From Rhodospirillaceae bacterium (GTDB lineage: Bacteria; Pseudomonadota; Alphaproteobacteria; DSM-16000; Inquilinaceae): a stretch of DNA of 25,911 nucleotides. Location: NCBI GenBank assembly GCA_020425485.1, contig JAGQRL010000242.1, forward strand, positions 1-25,911, written 5' to 3'. The first letter of the stretch is position 1, and each line of letters opens with the position of its first letter. This document shows, in pieces, positions 1-9,127 of the stretch. A program made the translations under genes and the position numbers. The notes beneath the pieces are model-generated. The model was not told the origin of the DNA. It saw nothing but the letters and a program-made list of their open reading frames with translations, and made no database searches.

Positions 1-591
1 GCCATCGGCTGGCTGGTGGACGGCGCCGCCATCATGAACCAGGTTATGCTGACCCGTACCAGCTACGGACCCTACGCCAGGGCCATGGTGCGCATCTGCA
101 AGGAGGAGAGCTTCCACCAGCGCCAGGGCTACGACATCATGATGAAGCTCTGCCAGGGCACGCCCGAGCAGAAGGAGATGGCCCAGGATGCGCTGAACCG
201 CTGGTGGTGGCCGTCGCTGATGATGTTCGGCCCGTCCGATGCGGACTCCGTCCACTCCGCCCAGTCCATGGCCTGGAAGATCAAGCAGGCGACCAACGAC
301 GACCTGCGCCAGCGCTTCGTCGACCAGACCGTGCCGCAGGCCGAATTCCTGGGCCTGAAGGTTCCCGATGCCGACCTCAAGTGGAACGAGGACCGCGGCA
401 GCTACGACTACGGCGAAGTCGACTGGGACGAGTTCTTCGACGTGCTGAAGGGCAACGGCCCGTGCAACGCCGAGCGCATGCATGACCGGGTGAAGGCCTG
501 GGAAGATGGCGCCTGGGTGCGCGAGGGCCTGGTGGCCCACGCCGAAAAGGCGGCCGCCCGCGCCGCAGCGACGCCGGTGGCAGCGGAATAA
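1..591 (+). CDS. paaA: Phenylacetyl-CoA epoxidase catalytic subunit PaaA (5' end outside window)
   Basis: This is the C-terminal ~196 residues of the catalytic diiron subunit of the ring-1,2-phenylacetyl-CoA epoxidase, which epoxidises the ring of phenylacetyl-CoA using O2 and NADPH in the cytoplasm. The frame is open from base 1, so the start and about 120-130 residues lie upstream. Seen: an ExxH iron-ligand motif within KEESFHQRQG, the characteristic WWWPSLMMFGP segment, and the C-terminal half with PQAEFLGLKVPDADLKWNE and VDWDEFFDVLKGNGPCN. It is followed by paaB, paaC, paaD and paaE in the canonical order, which fixes the identification. The Ala-rich tail (AAARAAATPVAAE) is typical of high-GC alphaproteobacterial versions. 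Alternatives within the family (PaaC) are excluded because paaC is present downstream. Confidence 0.96.
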   Translation, partial: AIGWLVDGAAIMNQVMLTRTSYGPYARAMVRICKEESFHQRQGYDIMMKLCQGTPEQKEMAQDALNRWWWPSLMMFGPSDADSVHSAQSMAWKIKQATNDDLRQRFVDQTVPQAEFLGLKVPDADLKWNEDRGSYDYGEVDWDEFFDVLKGNGPCNAERMHDRVKAWEDGAWVREGLVAHAEKAAARAAATPVAAE

Positions 592-599
592 ACCGGGAC

Positions 600-620
600 G
601 GGCGGGCGCTGCGCCCGCCC
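600..620 (+). promoter_or_regulatory. Intercistronic hairpin between paaA and paaB
   Basis: GGGCGGGC (600-607) and GCCCGCCC (613-620) form a perfect 8-bp GC stem with a 5-base loop, starting 9 bases after the paaA stop codon. No T-run follows, so a simple intrinsic terminator is unlikely. It may stabilise the paaA 3' end or attenuate transcription into paaBCDE. The function is inference; the inverted repeat is directly visible. Confidence 0.5.
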
Positions 621-685
621 TGTCCTCGATCGTTAAGAGCGACGGCGCCTGCCCACACCGGGCAAGCGGACAACGGCGCCGTATC

Positions 686-693
686 AAGGAGGA
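686..693 (+). promoter_or_regulatory. Strong ribosome binding site of paaB
   Basis: AAGGAGGA lies 4 bases before the ATG at 698. It is a near-perfect anti-16S match and decides the paaB start against upstream in-frame codons (the frame is open from at least 506). Confidence 0.75.
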
Positions 694-697
694 TCAT

Positions 698-982
698 ATG
701 TCCAAGGAATGGCCCCTCTGGGAGGTTTTCATCCGCGGCCAGCACGGCCTGTCGCACCGCCATGTCGGCAGCCTGCACGCGCCGGACGCGGCAATGGCGG
801 TGCACCACGCCCGCGACGTCTACACCCGCCGCAACGAAGGCGTGAGCATCTGGGTGGTCGAGGCCAAGCACATCACGGCCAGTGCGCCGGGCGAAAAGGG
901 CCCGCTGTTCGAGCCGTCCAACTCCAAGGTCTATCGCCACCCGACCTTCTATGACATCCCCGAGGAAGTGGGGCACATGTGA
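698..982 (+). CDS. paaB: Phenylacetyl-CoA epoxidase subunit PaaB
   Basis: A 94-residue protein matching the usual ~95-residue length of PaaB, the small structural subunit that bridges PaaAC heterodimers in the phenylacetyl-CoA epoxidase complex. Seen: the start MSKEWPLWEVFIRGQHGLSH and the internal segment VGSLHAPDAAMAVHHARDVYTRR, then a C-terminal acidic tail. Both are highly conserved in PaaB. The ATG at 698 is chosen because of its AAGGAGGA ribosome binding site. The stop (980-982) overlaps the ATG of paaC by one base (TGATG), indicating translational coupling. An upstream in-frame extension to 506 is antisense-like low-complexity sequence and is rejected. Confidence 0.96.
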   Translation: MSKEWPLWEVFIRGQHGLSHRHVGSLHAPDAAMAVHHARDVYTRRNEGVSIWVVEAKHITASAPGEKGPLFEPSNSKVYRHPTFYDIPEEVGHM

Positions 983-1734
983 TGTCGGACGCCCTCTTCG
1001 AATACGCGCTCAGGATGGGCGACAATTGCCTGATCCTGGGCCACCGGGTCTCCGAATGGTGCGGCCATTCGCCGGCCCTGGAAGAAGACATCGCACTCGC
1101 CAACACGGCACTCGACCTGATCGGCCAAACCCAGCTTTGGCTCGGCTTGGCGGGCGAGATCGAGGGCAAGGGGCGGTCGGCCGACGACCTGGCCTTCCTG
1201 CGCGACGCGCGGGCCTTCCGCAACCTGCTGCTGGTGGAGCGCCCCAATGTGGACTTCGCCCACACCCTGGTGCGCGAGGTGCTGTTCGATGTGTGGCACT
1301 TCCACACCCTGGGGGCGCTGAAGGGCTCGTCGGACGCGCGCGTGTCCGCCATCGCGGAAAAGGCGCTGAAGGAGGTGTCCTATCACCTGCAGCGCAGTGC
1401 CGACCTGACCATCCGGCTGGGCGACGGCACCCAGGAAAGCCACGACAAGATGCAGGCAGCGCTCAACGCGCTGTGGCCCTATGTGGGCGAGATGTTCCTG
1501 CAGGATGAGGTGGATGCGGAACTGGCCGACAGCGGCGTCGGCCCGGCACTCGGCGTCGTCAAGCCGCTGTGGGACGGCGACATGCGGCGGCTGCTCGACC
1601 AGGCGACGCTGAAGTGGCCGGACATCGCCCATGTGCAAAAGGGCGGCAAGGCCGGCGTGCACACCGAAGCGCTGGGCTTTGTGCTGGCGGACATGCAGTT
1701 CCTGCAGCGCGCCTATCCGGGAGCGAAATGGTGA
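982..1734 (+). CDS. paaC: Phenylacetyl-CoA epoxidase structural subunit PaaC
   Basis: A 250-residue ferritin-fold protein, the non-catalytic partner of PaaA in the epoxidase core. Seen: the typical N-terminus with ALRMGDNCLILGHRVSEWCG, an acidic helix with EEDIALANTALDLIGQ, a helix with VREVLFDVWHF, and a C-terminal helix ending LADMQFLQRAYPGAKW, a hallmark of PaaC. A GTG one codon upstream (979) is possible, but the ATG at 982 forms the classical TGATG junction with paaB. The 3' end overlaps the paaD start by 7 bases. Length and order agree with the family. Confidence 0.95.
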   Translation: MSDALFEYALRMGDNCLILGHRVSEWCGHSPALEEDIALANTALDLIGQTQLWLGLAGEIEGKGRSADDLAFLRDARAFRNLLLVERPNVDFAHTLVREVLFDVWHFHTLGALKGSSDARVSAIAEKALKEVSYHLQRSADLTIRLGDGTQESHDKMQAALNALWPYVGEMFLQDEVDAELADSGVGPALGVVKPLWDGDMRRLLDQATLKWPDIAHVQKGGKAGVHTEALGFVLADMQFLQRAYPGAKW

Positions 1735-2243
1735 ACGCCATGGTGGACGTGGAAACACGCCCCAGCGAGGCGCAGATCTGGGCCTGGCTGGATGAGGTGC
1801 CGGACCCCGAGATCCCGGTCATCTCGCTCGTCGATCTGGGCATCATCCGCGATGTCGCCTGGGCCGGCGAAACGCTGGAAGTGACGGTGACGCCGACCTA
1901 TTCCGGCTGCCCCGCCACATCGATCATCAATCTCGACATCCTCGCCGCCCTGCGCGAGCGGGGGTTGGAGAAGATCGAGTTGAAGCGGCGGTTGTCGCCG
2001 GCGTGGACCACGGCGTGGATCAGCCAGAAGGGGCGCGAAAAGCTGCGCGCCTTCGGCATCGCGCCACCGGTGGAGGGAACCGCCGCGTGCGGCATCGGTG
2101 CCCTGGAGACGCCGGAGGTGGCCTGCCCCCATTGCGGCTCGAAGGCAACGCGGCGGGTGAGCCAGTTCGGCTCCACCCCCTGCAAGGCCAACTGGGTGTG
2201 CAACGACTGCGGCGAGCCCTTCGACTACTTCAAATGCATTTAA
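1728..2243 (+). CDS. paaD: PaaD, MIP18/DUF59-type assembly protein of the epoxidase
   Basis: A 171-residue protein of the PaaD (PaaJ in some nomenclatures) family, required for phenylacetyl-CoA epoxidase function and thought to act in metal-centre assembly or repair. The N-terminal DUF59/MIP18-like domain is seen at residues ~15-105, with VPDPEIPVISLVDLGIIRDV and the conserved TPTYSGCPA loop. The C-terminal zinc-ribbon-like module has CPHC, then TPCKANWVCNDC, and ends FDYFKCI as usual. The ATG at 1728 overlaps the paaC stop; an ATG four codons later (1740) is an alternative. The open frame extends to 1569 but that part lies inside paaC. Confidence 0.94.
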   Translation: MVNAMVDVETRPSEAQIWAWLDEVPDPEIPVISLVDLGIIRDVAWAGETLEVTVTPTYSGCPATSIINLDILAALRERGLEKIELKRRLSPAWTTAWISQKGREKLRAFGIAPPVEGTAACGIGALETPEVACPHCGSKATRRVSQFGSTPCKANWVCNDCGEPFDYFKCI

Positions 2244-2298
2244 GGAAGCGGCGGCGCGGCCCCCAACCGCGCTGACCGCCACCGGACGGAGACACAGG

Positions 2299-3364
<1,066 letters not shown>

Positions 3365-3375
<11 letters not shown>

Positions 3376-4138
3376 ATCCGTCTCCGACGACGCCATGCCG
3401 ATCGACGACTACTTGGCGGAAGGCGGCAAGCTTTCGGCCCCGGAAAACGCCCCGCCGCGCTACCGGGCGGAGCTGCTGCGGCTGATGGCGAGCTTCGTCG
3501 ACAGCGAAATGGCCGGGGCCTCGGGCTTCGCCGACATGATCAACGCCGCTCCCGGCATCGAAGCGCGCATCGCCGCCGCCAAGATCACCGCGGAGAAGTT
3601 CGCCCATGCCCGCCGCATCCTCACCGTGATGGGCGATTTCGGGGCCAACGTGGCGCGCTATGCCGAGCATCTGCCCTGGGCGGAACGGCTGCCGCGCGAT
3701 GCCGATATGGGGGCCAAGCGCCACGGCGGCGACATGCGGCTGAGCGTGTTCCACTACCCGTTCGCCGGCTGGGCCGATGCCGTGGTGATGAACGTGCTGA
3801 TGGGCCGGGCCACGGTGATCCAGCTTACCGAGGCGGCAGACGGCTCCTACCAGCCGCTGGCCGATGCCTTCCTGGAGATCCTGCCCTTCGAGGTGCGCCA
3901 CGCCGAGTTGGGCGAGGAAGGCCTGAAGCGGATCGTCCAGGCGGACGGGACCGCCCAGGCCCAGGCATCCATCGGCTACTGGACGCCGCGGGTCGCCGCC
4001 ACCTTCGGCGGCGTGGACAGCGGCCGCTTCGAGGCGCTGAAGCGCTTCGGCCTGCGGCGCACCCCCAACGCCGCCCTGCTGGACCAGTGGCACGCCGATG
4101 TGCGGGCCCGCCTGGCGCCGCTGGGGCTCAACTTCTAG
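3365..4138 (+). CDS. Additional PaaA/PaaC-like ferritin-fold protein of the paa operon
   Basis: A 257-residue soluble protein that appears to belong to the phenylacetic-acid-catabolism ferritin-like family (PaaA/PaaC type), a call made from helical pattern and motifs. Seen: a long helix with DSEMAGASGFADMINAAPGIE, a helix with an ExxxH pattern in TAEKFAHARRI, the segment FHYPFAGWADAVVMNVLMGR (PaaC-like WADAVV), and a canonical ExxH in FEVRHAELGEEG. It starts inside paaE (ATG 3365) and is the last gene before a long non-coding gap, so it is co-transcribed with paaA-E. The classical E. coli operon has no such gene. Possible roles are an alternative epoxidase subunit or an accessory factor. Family membership is reasonably secure, function is not. 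Confidence 0.75.
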
Positions 4139-4171
4139 GGGCGTGACGGGATAGGACGGCGCCGGCCCGCA

Positions 4172-4209
4172 CCCCCCACCCAACCCATCGTCAGATATCG
4201 GGTGGGGGG
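4172..4209 (+). terminator. Candidate terminator after the paa operon
   Basis: CCCCCCACCC (4172-4181) pairs perfectly with GGGTGGGGGG (4200-4209) across an 18-base loop, 34 bases after the last paa-operon stop. No U-tract follows, so it may be a weak or Rho-assisted terminator, or a 3'-end stabilising hairpin. Confidence 0.4.
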
Positions 4210-4512
4210 GAGTTGGGTACGGACACCAGGATCCGGCCGGGCGCAGCAGCGTCCGGCCGGATGTCGTTTGGCCGTCGCCCCGCACGAACGGGCCGGCGGA
4301 CAGCGCCGGCTGTGCCGTCATGACGGCGCAGTGTTAACGGTCGCGCCCGTCCCGGCAGGCGGCCGGCACTGTCGCACGGGCGGCCATCGGCGCGGCCGCC
4401 CGGCTGACCGCTTCTCCTAGTCTACCGACCCGATCCCGGCGCCATTGGGCGGCTGCTGCCGGCCGCAGGGCGCCGCCGGCCGGAGGTGCGCCTGCGCCGC
4501 GCTCCCGGGACG

Positions 4513-4542
4513 TTAATCTGTGTTAACCGGTTAACCCGTTAA
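4513..4542. repeat. Cluster of four TTAA half-sites including a 14-bp palindrome
   Basis: TTAA occurs at 4513, 4523, 4531 and 4539. The last three are TTAAC at an exact 8-base period. The central GTTAACCGGTTAAC (4522-4535) is a perfect palindrome. In a GC-rich genome this density is conspicuous. TTAAC is the CtrA half-site of alphaproteobacteria, but the spacings here (N6, N4, N4) are not the canonical N7, so the binding protein is uncertain. Confidence 0.5.
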
Positions 4543-4729
4543 CCATCTATGTTGAACGATACTCGCAGTTATTCTGTTTGCAGATTGAGATTCTCTTGTT
4601 GAGAGTGCTGCGCCTGCACAATTAGTAGCGGCCATCAAGCCTGCTCGTTACGTGAGCAATCCTCACGGTTGAAACCTCACTTTCTGCATCTCCCATTGTG
4701 ATCCAGTGGGTTACGGCAAATCCGACCTT

Positions 4730-4744
4730 TTAACTTGGTGTTAA
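4730..4744 (+). promoter_or_regulatory. CtrA-type box TTAA-N7-TTAA
   Basis: TTAA (4730-4733), seven bases, TTAA (4741-4744) exactly fits the CtrA consensus spacing known from Caulobacter and other alphaproteobacteria. It touches the most upstream possible start codon of the kinase (4745). If it is a promoter element, translation more likely starts at 4790 or 4826. The match is seen; binding is inferred. Confidence 0.5.
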
Positions 4745-4825
4745 ATGGTCAGCGTATTTTATGGAAAGCGTCGGCTCCTGGAATGGCCGATGCGTCTCGG
4801 ATCGACTGCTAAAGATTTGAAAACG

Positions 4826-6763
4826 ATGACGATCACAGATTCCAGCTTGGCTCCTCCAGTATTCGGACAGTGGGTTCAAGGTCTTGCCGGAAGACTGGGC
4901 GCGCTTCGCAAGAATGAGTCCCACGGTCGAGTATTCGCCCTGCTCTTCGCAGGACTGGTGGTCGGTTCGGGCCTGCTGTGGCAGGTGGCAGCCGATCTCG
5001 ATCTCATGGTCCGCAGCGAGGAACTGGAGGCAGTTACTCAAACTGAGAATGACTCACTTGTGAGGCATGTGGAGCGGGGCCTCCACGCCTTTCGCGGAGA
5101 ACTGTTCATCGTCGCGCGCCACCCGGCGACGCAGCGGCTCTACGACGGCTCCACGTCCGATGAGCGCGACGAAGCGGCGGAGATCTTCCGCCTGATGGCC
5201 GAGGAAATCCCGACCATCACCCAGGTTCGCTACCTCAACGCCCGCGGCGACGAGATCGTCCGCGTCGACCGGCGGAGTGGAGAAGTCATCCGAGTGTCGG
5301 ACCTGGCGCTCCAGAACAAGGCCGACCGCTACTATTTCACCGACACCATGGCGCTTGAACCGGGCGACCTCTACGTCTCGCCGCTCGACCTCAACGTCGA
5401 CAACGGCGTGATCGAAGAGCCCTGGGTGCCCACCATCCGCATGGCCACGCCGGTGGCGGCCGCCGACGGTACGCCGGCCGGCATCGTCATCCTCAACTTC
5501 AATGCCGGGCCGATCCTGGATGCCTTCGACATGGGCAACGAGGAAGGGCAGCGCCACCACATGCTGCTCAACCGCGATGGCTATTGGCTGGCCGGGGTGC
5601 CCACCGACCAGCTCTTCGGCAACATGTTCCCCGATGGCCGGACGCTGGCCGCCGAGAACCCCGAGCTGTGGCAGACGGTCGAGCAGTCCGAACCGGGCGT
5701 CGTGTCCCGCGACGGTGCGATCTACGCCTACGAAACCGTGGCGCCGCACCCGCGCGAAATGGTCTCCGACTGGACCCCGCACCATCTGGTGACGGACTCC
5801 GCCCTGGTGGTGCTGACCGGCCATACCGTTCTGCACCGCATCGGCCCGCTGGCGCCGGGCAGCGGCACCATCGCCGTGGCCGGCGTGCTCGTGCTCGGCC
5901 TGGTCGCCTGGATCTGGAGCGGCACCATCGTCAGCCGCCGGCGCGCGGTGGAGGCGGAGGAACAGGCGCGGTCCCAGCTCATCCGTTCGGAAAAGATGGC
6001 GTCGCTGGGCAGCCTGGTCGCCGGCATCGCCCACGAACTGAACACGCCCATCGGCAACGCCGTCACCATCGGCAGCACCATGGCCGACCAGATCCGCATC
6101 TGCGACGAGGAGGTGGCCAGCGGCAAGCTGCGCAAGTCCACCATCGTGCAGACCATCGACCATCTGAAGGAAGGCACGGAGATCATGCTGCGCGGCCTGT
6201 CGCGGGCCGCCGACCTGATCGGCCAGTTCAAGCAGATCGCGGTGGACCAGTCGGGCGAACAGCGGCGCAGCTTCGCCCTGGACCCCTACCTGCAGGAGGT
6301 GGCGGCTTCCATCCAGTTCACCGTCAAGCACCGCCAAGCCAAGCTCAGCGTCGATGCGGCGTCGGGTGCCACGCTCGACAGCTTCCCCGGTCCCTTGAGC
6401 CAGGTGGTCATCAACCTGGTGACCAACGCCTTCACCCACGGCTTCCCCGACGACGAGCCGGGTACGGTCAGCGTCGGGGCCCGCATGGCCGGCGGCAAGG
6501 CGGTCGTCACCGTCACCGATACCGGCTGCGGCATTCCCCCGTCGGCGCAGGACAAGATTTTCGATCCGTTCTACAGCACCCGCCTCGGCGCCGGTGGCGC
6601 CGGGCTGGGCCTGAGCATCGTGCATGGCATCGTCACCGACGTGCTTGGCGGCACCATCCATGTGGAAAGCGCGCCCGGCCGTGCCACCGTCTTCACCCTC
6701 AACATACCGACCAAGGCGCCTGCGGAGCGCCACCAGAAGAAGGACCCCCACCATGTCGGCTAA
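4826..6763 (+). CDS. Membrane sensor histidine kinase with extracytoplasmic Cache-like sensor
   Basis: About 645 residues from ATG 4826; an in-frame ATG at 4745 would add 27 residues. Seen: a first membrane helix around VFALLFAGLVVGSGLLWQV, a ~290-residue periplasmic region with QVRYLNARGDEIVRVD, LQNKADRYYF and YVSPLDLNVDNG (double-Cache/PDC-like sensor), and a second helix around AVAGVLVLGLVAWIW. A HisKA-like dimerisation domain follows with the phospho-acceptor His in AGIAHELNTPIGN, then a HATPase domain with N box NLVTNAFTHGF, G1 DTGCGIP and G2 GGAGLGLSIVHG. No receiver domain is fused. Its 3' end overlaps the next response-regulator gene by 11 bases, so the two are a likely cognate pair. 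The later start is preferred because a CtrA-type box abuts 4745 and the codons before 4826 are AT-rich. The ligand cannot be deduced. Confidence 0.88.
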   Translation: MTITDSSLAPPVFGQWVQGLAGRLGALRKNESHGRVFALLFAGLVVGSGLLWQVAADLDLMVRSEELEAVTQTENDSLVRHVERGLHAFRGELFIVARHPATQRLYDGSTSDERDEAAEIFRLMAEEIPTITQVRYLNARGDEIVRVDRRSGEVIRVSDLALQNKADRYYFTDTMALEPGDLYVSPLDLNVDNGVIEEPWVPTIRMATPVAAADGTPAGIVILNFNAGPILDAFDMGNEEGQRHHMLLNRDGYWLAGVPTDQLFGNMFPDGRTLAAENPELWQTVEQSEPGVVSRDGAIYAYETVAPHPREMVSDWTPHHLVTDSALVVLTGHTVLHRIGPLAPGSGTIAVAGVLVLGLVAWIWSGTIVSRRRAVEAEEQARSQLIRSEKMASLGSLVAGIAHELNTPIGNAVTIGSTMADQIRICDEEVASGKLRKSTIVQTIDHLKEGTEIMLRGLSRAADLIGQFKQIAVDQSGEQRRSFALDPYLQEVAASIQFTVKHRQAKLSVDAASGATLDSFPGPLSQVVINLVTNAFTHGFPDDEPGTVSVGARMAGGKAVVTVTDTGCGIPPSAQDKIFDPFYSTRLGAGGAGLGLSIVHGIVTDVLGGTIHVESAPGRATVFTLNIPTKAPAERHQKKDPHHVG

Positions 6764-9086
6764 CATGGCCCATCGGACAGATGCACGGGTCGCGGCAGAC
6801 CTGGAGGTCACCGCCTCGGCAGTATCGGACGACGACGATCTGGAGATCATCGACGACGACGACGAGGTTGAAGCGGCCGCGTCCTCCGGCCCCCTTGGGC
6901 TGGCCGGCCGCGCGCGATCGTGGACCGTGCTGATCGTCGACGACGACGAGGACGTGCACGCCGCAACCACCTTCGCCATCCGCGGCTTCCAGGTGTACGG
7001 CCGCTCCGTCGAGCTGCTGCACGCCTATTCCGCCGCCGAGGCGATGGATGTGCTGCGCCGCGAGCAGGGCATCGCCGTGGCCCTGGTGGACGTGGTGATG
7101 GAGGACCCCGACGCCGGGCTGAAGCTGGTGAAGACCATCCGCGACGCCGGTTTCGAGGAGATGCGCCTGATCCTGCGCACCGGCCAGCCGGGCTACGCGC
7201 CGGAGCTGGAGGTGATCTCCGAGTACGACATCAACGACTATCGCACCAAGTCGGAGCTGACGCGCATCCGCCTGCTCAGCGTGCTCACCAGCGCCATCCG
7301 CTCCTACAGCCAGATCCGCCTGATCAACGAAAGCCGGATCGGGCTGGAGATGATCGTCGATGCCTCGGCCAACCTGTTCACCGACCGCAACCTGCAGCTC
7401 CTGTCGCGCGGGGTGCTCACCCAGGTGGCCAGCATCATGGGGGTGCCGGCCAACGGCCTGGTGTGCATCGGCCCGCGGCGCGCCGACCACAAGCCGCGGC
7501 CCGACGAATTCACCGTGATCAGCGATGCCGGGCGGTTCAGCCAGACCATCGGCCGCACGCTGGCGGAGGTGAGTGACGACGTCGTCACCGACCTGTTCAA
7601 CCGCACCGTCGATACCGACCTCAACCTGATCGCCGACGGCAACACGGCGATGTACTTCCCCGGCCAGCAGTCGCGGCAGTTCTTCGTCTATCTGGAAGCG
7701 ATCCAGTTCGTTTCCGAAGAGATCATGGCGCTGCTCAAGGTGTTCGCCGGCAACATCGCCATCAGCTTGGAGAACGTGGAGCTGATCGAGCGCCTGGACT
7801 CGCTCGCCTTCGTCGATCCGGTGCTCGGCGTGCCCAACTACAACGCCTTCGATGCGGCGTTGCGGCGCCTGGAATTCGAAACCGACCAGCCGCTGCAGGT
7901 GGTGCTGGTGGCGATCGACGATCTCGATGCCATGATCGGCGCCTTCGGGCCGTCGCTGACCCAGAAGGTCAAGATGGGCGTCTACCGGCTGCTGATGGAG
8001 CAGGCGCCCGATGCCCACCTGATCGCCCATGTCGGCGAGGGCCTGTTCGCCATCCTGGCCGAAGAGGGCATGAACCTGGCGGGGGTGAGCGCGCGGGCGC
8101 TCGCCAAGCCGGTGATCGTGGACGAGATCGCCCCGACCCTGTCGGCCACCACCGCGGTGGTGCATGTCGACGAGGAGTCGCCGGATGCCGCCAGCCTGCT
8201 GCGCAACGGCATCGCCGCCCTGGTGGCGGCGCGCAACGACTGCCAGGGCTCGGTGCGGGTCTACGATCGCACCTTCGGCGAGGAAGTGCGCGAGCGCATC
8301 CTCCTGCAATCGGCCCTGCGCGCGGCCCTGAAGACGCCGGGCACCATCCAGGTGGCGCTGCAGCCCAAGGTGGATGCCGCTTCGGGCAGCATCGTCGGGG
8401 CCGAGGCGCTGGCCCGCTGGTCGCTCGACGGCAAGCCGGTATCGCCGGCGCGGTTCATCCCCATTGCGGAGACCAGCGGTCTCAGCGGCCAGGTGACCGA
8501 ACAGGTGCTGGAGCGGGTCGGCCAGTGGGTGGCGGAGCGCAAGGCAGCCGGCCTGCCGGACCTGCCGGTCGCCGTCAACCTGGCGATGAACGACCTGCAC
8601 CAGTCCGACTTCGCCGGCTGGCTGCTGCGGCTGGTCGCCGACGCCGGGCTGTCGCCGTCCACCGTGGAGTTCGAGATCACCGAGAGCGGCGTGATGCGCC
8701 ATCCCGATCGGGCGCTGGCGGAACTCAACCGGCTGAAGGACGCCGGCTTCTCCATCGCCATCGACGATTTCGGCACCGGCTATTCCTCGCTCGGCTACCT
8801 GGAACGCCTGCCCACCGACTTCCTGAAGATCGACCGCATGTTCGTCGATCGGCTCACCAAGGCCAATGTCCACCGCTCCATCGCCGCCACCACGGTGGCC
8901 ATGGCCCGCAGCCTGGGCATCAAGGTGATTGCCGAGGGCGTGGAAACCCAGGAACACCACGAGGCGTTGTCGATGATCGGGTGCAACGTGCGGCAGGGCT
9001 ATCTCTACGGCCGGCCGGTGCCCATCGAGACCTTCTCGGACACCTTTGCCGGCTGGTCGCTGGACGCGACGATCTCGGCGGCCTGA
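6753..9086 (+). CDS. Response regulator REC-DUF3369-degenerate GGDEF-EAL, predicted c-di-GMP phosphodiesterase
   Basis: A 777-residue soluble protein. Start ATG 6753 is supported by AAGGA 8 bases upstream. Domains in order: an Asp-rich N-terminus (~20-40); a receiver domain (~50-185) with LIVDDDED, phospho-Asp D113 in ALVDVVMED, LRTGQPG and DYRTKSEL, the junction typical of DUF3369 regulators; a DUF3369/GAF-like domain (~190-350); a GGDEF-like domain (~355-500) whose signature is replaced by HVGEGLFAI, so diguanylate cyclase activity is unlikely; and an EAL domain (~510-770). The EAL domain keeps the catalytic motifs AEALARW, VNLAMNDL, FEITESG, IDDFGTGYSSL, FLKIDRMF and IAEGVET. It should hydrolyse c-di-GMP to pGpG under control of the upstream kinase. 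The gene is followed by a strong hairpin. Confidence 0.93.
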   Translation: MSANMAHRTDARVAADLEVTASAVSDDDDLEIIDDDDEVEAAASSGPLGLAGRARSWTVLIVDDDEDVHAATTFAIRGFQVYGRSVELLHAYSAAEAMDVLRREQGIAVALVDVVMEDPDAGLKLVKTIRDAGFEEMRLILRTGQPGYAPELEVISEYDINDYRTKSELTRIRLLSVLTSAIRSYSQIRLINESRIGLEMIVDASANLFTDRNLQLLSRGVLTQVASIMGVPANGLVCIGPRRADHKPRPDEFTVISDAGRFSQTIGRTLAEVSDDVVTDLFNRTVDTDLNLIADGNTAMYFPGQQSRQFFVYLEAIQFVSEEIMALLKVFAGNIAISLENVELIERLDSLAFVDPVLGVPNYNAFDAALRRLEFETDQPLQVVLVAIDDLDAMIGAFGPSLTQKVKMGVYRLLMEQAPDAHLIAHVGEGLFAILAEEGMNLAGVSARALAKPVIVDEIAPTLSATTAVVHVDEESPDAASLLRNGIAALVAARNDCQGSVRVYDRTFGEEVRERILLQSALRAALKTPGTIQVALQPKVDAASGSIVGAEALARWSLDGKPVSPARFIPIAETSGLSGQVTEQVLERVGQWVAERKAAGLPDLPVAVNLAMNDLHQSDFAGWLLRLVADAGLSPSTVEFEITESGVMRHPDRALAELNRLKDAGFSIAIDDFGTGYSSLGYLERLPTDFLKIDRMFVDRLTKANVHRSIAATTVAMARSLGIKVIAEGVETQEHHEALSMIGCNVRQGYLYGRPVPIETFSDTFAGWSLDATISAA

Positions 9087-9096
9087 CCGAAAGCCG

Positions 9097-9127
9097 GCGG
9101 CCGTGGGCGGGTGCCGCCCGCGGCCGC
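9097..9127 (+). terminator. Strong GC hairpin terminator after the EAL gene
   Basis: A 14-bp stem (9097-9110 with 9114-9127, one G-U pair) closes a GTG loop, 10 bases after the stop codon at 9086. No long U-tract is present. Its placement at the end of the kinase/EAL unit and its very high predicted stability make a terminator or 3'-protecting structure likely. Confidence 0.65.

Larger units (their letters stand above)
4139..4825. other. Long intergenic region between the paa operon and the sensor kinase
   Basis: The first ~370 bases (4139-4510) are GC-rich and contain a 10-bp inverted repeat (4172-4209); no convincing gene was found. From ~4510 the composition becomes distinctly AT-rich, with a cluster of TTAAC elements (4513-4542) and a perfect TTAA-N7-TTAA box (4730-4744). 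This half is the likely promoter region of the downstream kinase gene. The open frame at 4202-4420 has the arginine/proline/glycine-rich composition of a chance frame and is not called. Confidence 0.7.

Noticed and set aside
4202..4420. 72-codon open frame in the intergenic region
   Set aside because: Arg/Gly/Pro-rich composition, no ribosome site, begins inside the terminator-like repeat.
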